Translations under genes and position numbers: made by a program | Origin: Neopestalotiopsis rosae | Taxonomy: Eukaryota > Ascomycota > Sordariomycetes > Amphisphaeriales > Sporocadaceae | Length of the DNA: 64,000 bases | Assembly: GCA_023078685.1 (NCBI GenBank) | Contig: JALGAS010000006.1 | Location: 496,001 to 560,000 of the forward strand | Reading direction: 5' to 3' | In this document: piece by piece, positions 60,172-64,000 of the stretch | Numbering within the stretch: the first letter of the stretch is position 1 | Layout of the letters: every line of letters begins with the position of its first letter | Notes under the pieces: model-generated | Database searches by the model: none | What the model was told of the DNA's origin: nothing | What the model saw: the letters and a program-made list of their open reading frames with translations, nothing else

Positions 60172-62063
60172 ATGGGAGTCGAGGACTTGGAGAGCTGGGT
60201 CAACCGGCTTGGGGCTCTCTTTCATGAATTCCCGTATTTTCCCCTTGAACCAAGAAGAATGTGCTTCTACATTGGCCTTGACTGACGATTGGACAAAACA
60301 ACAGGTTGCGGGAAGAGCTCCAAGCGCTGGCTCGGCCCGCCGGTCTCGCCACCGGCATCGCATTGCTCTTTGTCTACCTCTTCTTCGTTCGCGCCGATCC
60401 GCCGATTCGTTATACTGTTCCCGCGCCAAAGCTCCCCGAGGGCGAGCCGCAGATTCTCAAGCATCCGTCGATCAAGGTAGAGGGCAGTTCTGCCATTCAG
60501 TGTTATGCACCAGCGACTGGTCAGCTCCTCGGTCTTGTCAACCCGTCCACGCCTGCCGGCCTCGATCGCGCAATCGCGTCAGCCGCCGAGGCGCAAAAGA
60601 AATGGAGTCAGACGACATTCAAGGAGCGGAAAGCGGTTTTGCGCACTATGCTACAGCATGTACTCGACAACCAAGAACAGATTTGCAGAGTCAGTAGCCT
60701 GGACTCGGGCAAGACCATGCTCGATGCGCAGCTCGGCGAGATTCTAGTCACGACCGAGAAGCTCCAATGGACCATCAAGCATGGCGAGAAGGCCCTTCTC
60801 CCGGAGAAGCGTCCCACCAATATGCTCATGTGCTACAAGAAGAACAAGGTCATTTACGAGCCTCTAGGCGTTGTGGCTGCTCTGGTGAGCTGGAACTACC
60901 CGTTCCATAATCTGATTGGTCCCATCATTAGTGCCATATTCGCAGGCAATGGAATCGTGGTCAAGGTCAGCGAGCAAACATGCTGGAGCGCTGCCTACTA
61001 TACCAACATTGCCCGTGGCGCCCTGGTCGCGCATGGCTACGATCCAGCCTTGATCCAGAGCGCCGTTTGCTGGCCGCAGGTTGCCGGCCATCTCACAAGT
61101 CACCCTGGTATTAGCCATGTTACCTTTATTGGAAGCCGTCCAGTTTGTCATCACGTTGCAGCCAGTGCCGCCAAGAGCCTCACCCCAGTTGTGGCGGAGC
61201 TAGGCGGCAAGGACGCTGCTGTGATTTGCGATACGGCTAAGAATGACCTGAAGAGAATCGCAGACATCATGATGCGCGGCTCTTTCCAGGCTGCTGGACA
61301 GAATTGTATTGGTATCGAGCGCATCATTTGTGCCCCTGGGGTCTATGGCAAGCTGGTAGAGATGCTAGCACCTCGTGTCAAGGCACTTCGTCTAGGGACT
61401 GAGAAAGATGTTGGTGCAGTGATATCAGACAACTCGTTTGTTCGTCTTGAGAACTTGGTGCAAGATGCTGTGAAGCGCGGCGCAAAGTTACTGGCTGGAG
61501 GGCACAGATACAACCACCCTGACCATCCATCAGGTTTCTACTTTACACCTACTTTACTTGTGGATGTAACACCGGACATGGCAATTGCACAGGAAGAGTG
61601 CTTCGGACCCATCATGACCATTATGCGCGCACCTTCAGGATCTGCCGAAGACTTGTTGAGCCTCGCAAATGCACCCGACTTTGGACTCGGCGCCAGTGTG
61701 TACGGCAGCGACTCTGACCCAGTCCTCCGGGCAGTGGTCAAGGGCATCCGTTCCGGTGGTGTTGCTGTCAATGATTTCGCTGTCTTCTACGCCGTTCAGC
61801 TTCCATTTGGTGGCGTCGGTGGTTCTGGCTATGGAAGATTCGCGGGAGAGGAGGGCTTGAGGGGTCTTTGCAACATCAAGAGCATTTGTGAAGATCGATT
61901 CGGCTGGCTGGGCGTCAGAACGGCGATCCCCCCTCCGGCGCAGTATCCTGTCAAGAACCAAGACGGGGCATGGAGGTTTGCGAGAGGTATTGTGAGACTG
62001 GGGTACAGCTTGGGAATAGGAGGCATGGTTGAGGGCATTGTAGATGTCGTAAAGAATGGCTAA
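60172..62063 (+). CDS. MSC7: Membrane-anchored aldehyde dehydrogenase, MSC7 type
   Basis: An NAD(P)-dependent aldehyde dehydrogenase related to yeast Msc7, which was found in a meiotic recombination screen and is associated with the ER. Its substrate is not established. Two exons, 60172-60233 and 60305-62063, give 606 aa; yeast Msc7 is similar in size. The 71-nt intron has donor GTATTT and branch candidate CTGAC. One membrane helix (about 33-49, ATGIALLFVYLFFV) anchors the protein. The enzyme part shows WNYPFHN (217-223), the general base in ELGGKD (Glu319) and the catalytic Cys in GQNCIG (Cys355). All key residues are intact. The first exon was chosen because it keeps the frame and starts with a clear ATG, giving MGVEDLESWVNRLGAL; the weak GTATTT donor makes this exon less certain than the rest. 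Confidence 0.92.
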
Positions 62064-63235
62064 AGCATCCTGTCTGATAGTCTCGGTACAGAAGGAAAAG
62101 AGAGGTAGAAAAGAAACTAGAATTGCATGTAGATACAGCCATCAGGTCATTGCACCAGAAACCATATAAATTTAATGTATAATCGGCTCGCCCCTGGCCA
62201 CCTTTTCCCCGCCTTCTTGGTGATGCGCTCTCATGAGTCCATTGCGGCGGATCAGGCGCTACATTGTCACTATGAATTGCTTCTTCTTCCTCTTCTTCTA
62301 CCCCACGAATTTTGTGTTGGGAAGCCTGAGCGAATGATCCCAGGCAATTCGGCTTTTAATAGCCGTATCAATTTCTATGGGTAAGCATTTAGCGGGCTGA
62401 GCAAGCGTCAAGACACATTGGTGTCCATTGGCTTCCTTGCTTTGAGTCATTTTTACCATACTTCTCTTACCGTAACGAAGCACCAGATATGGACAATGTT
62501 GCTGTCTCGGTAAGAAGAGGCAAATAAGCGTATAGACCGTTGCTGAAGAATTGAAGTAGCATGATCACCGTATTCAATGGGATCGTCATCGTTGGGCTCG
62601 GTGCCCACCACTTGAACGCGATGCCAGTTATCATGCCAAAGCTGTCCAGACAGTAGCAACAGCTTGCTTCATGATACAGCACGAATACGACATTTTCGGA
62701 ATTTGAATTCATGTAGACAGGTATGCATCATGATATACGTACAGCACAAGGCATCATGACCAACTAGAGACCAGATAGAAACGAGAAGTGGAGTCTGTTC
62801 GCAGAAACTCCGGGTCATTCGTCAAATCTTCGGCAGCTCCAACATTGGCACCGGCTTATAGTCGGCAGGCTTCTGCAGCCTCATTGGTCACGGCAACATG
62901 GTTCTGGTCAGATATTGGAATCCATAGCTACCGGAGTGGAGCAGATAGAGCTCCCGCGATCCACTTGGCACAAAGGTAAGCTGGGTTCTGGGGGTATCAC
63001 GTCGGACGGGCAATGCGACGGGGTCTCCAGAGATGCTGGGCGGGAACGTCGGTAGAGCTTCGGACGGCGGAGTAGGAGTAGGAGGAGGAGGTGCTCATGT
63101 GCTCAGCCGATCTGGGGTTTGGAGATGGACATAAATAGGTTCGACTTGTAGCTGTCTTTTTCCAATCCCGTTCTGTATTTGAATTCCAATTCCTTTAGAA
63201 GAGACATTGTTCGTCTGGGAAATATACCAACCGCC
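62064..63235. promoter_or_regulatory. Upstream region of the GH3 gene
   Basis: 1.17 kb without a recognised gene. Two CTGGGG hexamers (62988-62993, 63112-63117) match the loose consensus SYGGRG of the carbon repressor CreA/CRE1, which often acts on glycosidase genes. Such short matches also occur by chance. A GGAGGAGGAG purine run lies at 63070-63092. Confidence 0.4.
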
Positions 63236-64000
63236 ATGATGACGACGGATATCGAAGCAGTGCTCAAATCTTTGACTCTGGAGGAGAAGGTAGGCAACCA
63301 ACATGACTAGAACATCCGATTGACCATTAGATACCAGACTTGCTGATAGTCAAACTCCAGATCTCCCTTCTCGCAGGTCAAAACTTTTGGGAAACGGTAC
63401 CAGTCCCTGGCAAGGTGCCCCATATCAAGGTTAGTAGCAATCGGTTCATCGCCTATACTGACGCCCTGTACTGACATAATACTAGACTTCGGATGGCCCT
63501 AATGGAGCCCGAGGTGCCGACTTTACTGGCGGCACACCAGCAGCTTGCTTCCCCGCCGCCAGTAATGTTGCTGCCACATTTGACTTGGATATTGCCAACC
63601 GCATTGGCCAGGCTTTAGCCGAAGAGACTCAGAGCAAAGGAGCTCGGTGTCTTCTTGCACCAACCACATGTATACACCGTCATCCACTAGGTGGCCGAAA
63701 CTTTGAGAGTTTTAGCGAAGACCCGCTGCTCTCGGGAAAGCTTGCCTCTCAGGTCATCCAGGGTGTCCAGTCCAAGGGCGTCGCTGCGACGATCAAGCAC
63801 TTTGCCGCCAATGAACAAGAGACGGAGCGCATGTCGGTGGATGAGATCATTAGCGAGAGAGCTTTGCGCGAGATCTACCTCAGACCTTTTGAGATTGCCG
63901 TGAAAGAGGCCAAGCCATGGGCGGTCATGACTGCTTACAACTGTGTCAATGGCGAGCACTGCGATTCCAATGCCTTCAACTTCAAAGTGCTGAGGGAAGA
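63236..64000 (+). CDS. Beta-glucosidase, glycoside hydrolase family 3 (partial, cut at window end)
   Basis: GH3 beta-glucosidases release glucose from beta-linked sugars and glycosides. Three exons are seen: 63236-63289, 63361-63429 and 63486 to beyond 64000. The introns are 71 and 56 nt. The visible part begins MMTTDIEAVLKSLTLEEK and has no signal peptide, so an intracellular enzyme is likely. Conserved GH3 features are TSDGPNGARG, PLGGRNFESFSEDP and KHFAANEQETER, all in the N-terminal barrel domain. The nucleophile Asp (SDW motif), the second domain and the fibronectin-like domain would lie beyond the window. Two adjacent ATG codons compete as start (63236 and 63239). Possible CreA sites upstream would fit glucose repression. 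Confidence 0.94.

Noticed and set aside
1..64000. Biosynthetic gene cluster, transposon, CRISPR or rRNA
   Set aside because: No polyketide or peptide synthase, transposase, reverse transcriptase, spaced repeat array or rRNA sequence was seen; the genes are unrelated housekeeping functions.

Overview
This window is nuclear DNA of a filamentous ascomycete, probably a Sordariomycete and plausibly of the order Hypocreales. The evidence is gene structure and gene content. Protein genes are split by short introns (about 45-90 nt, a few longer) with GTAAGT/GTGAGT-type donors, CTAAC/CTGAC-like branch sites and CAG/TAG acceptors. Leaders are pyrimidine-rich, and the families are typical of Pezizomycotina. 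I could not run a search, so the order-level placement is an inference. Gene density is low: fourteen supported protein genes in 64 kb, with several multi-kilobase intergenic stretches.

Layout. 1-3.5 kb: SUB2, the DECD-box splicing and mRNA-export helicase, with an unusually long first intron. 3.5-13.9 kb: a gene desert with simple repeats and G-runs. 13.9-18 kb: a Pcl/Pas1-type cyclin behind a long leader that holds a cluster of very short upstream ORFs. 18-22 kb: no gene seen. 22-30.3 kb: MRS2, the mitochondrial Mg2+ channel (minus strand), a divergent F-box-like protein of unknown function (plus), and a large conserved fungal protein of unknown function (minus, five exons, about 1109 aa). 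32.2-34.3 kb: a roadblock/LC7 dynein light chain (minus) and IPI1 (plus), facing away from each other across a short shared promoter. 36.9-39 kb: a divergent DED1/Vasa-like DEAD-box helicase with GW repeats. 41.5-46.2 kb: a NIPA-type Mg2+ transporter (minus) and V-ATPase subunit E (plus). 46.5-48.5 kb: a probable CANIN-domain (NSE6/SLF2-like) Smc5/6 accessory protein (minus). 54-59 kb: a DNF1/2-type P4-ATPase lipid flippase. 60-62 kb: an MSC7-type membrane-anchored aldehyde dehydrogenase. 63.2 kb to the end: the start of an intracellular-type GH3 beta-glucosidase, cut by the window edge.

The genes are mostly housekeeping functions: mRNA processing and translation, ribosome assembly, Mg2+ homeostasis, vacuolar acidification, membrane asymmetry, genome maintenance and cell-cycle control. 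They do not form a pathway or a biosynthetic cluster, and I saw no transposon, CRISPR array, rRNA or tRNA gene. For every complete gene the joined exons give a length divisible by three and an uninterrupted frame, which supports the intron models.

The points most worth a second look are: the uORF cluster ahead of the cyclin; the GMN-to-GAN change in the selectivity motif of MRS2; the GW-repeat tail and altered core motifs of the DED1-like helicase; the long SUB2 intron with a perfect hairpin; the PIP-box-like N-terminus of the CANIN-type protein; and the 1109-aa orphan family member with a tandem NAGNAG acceptor.
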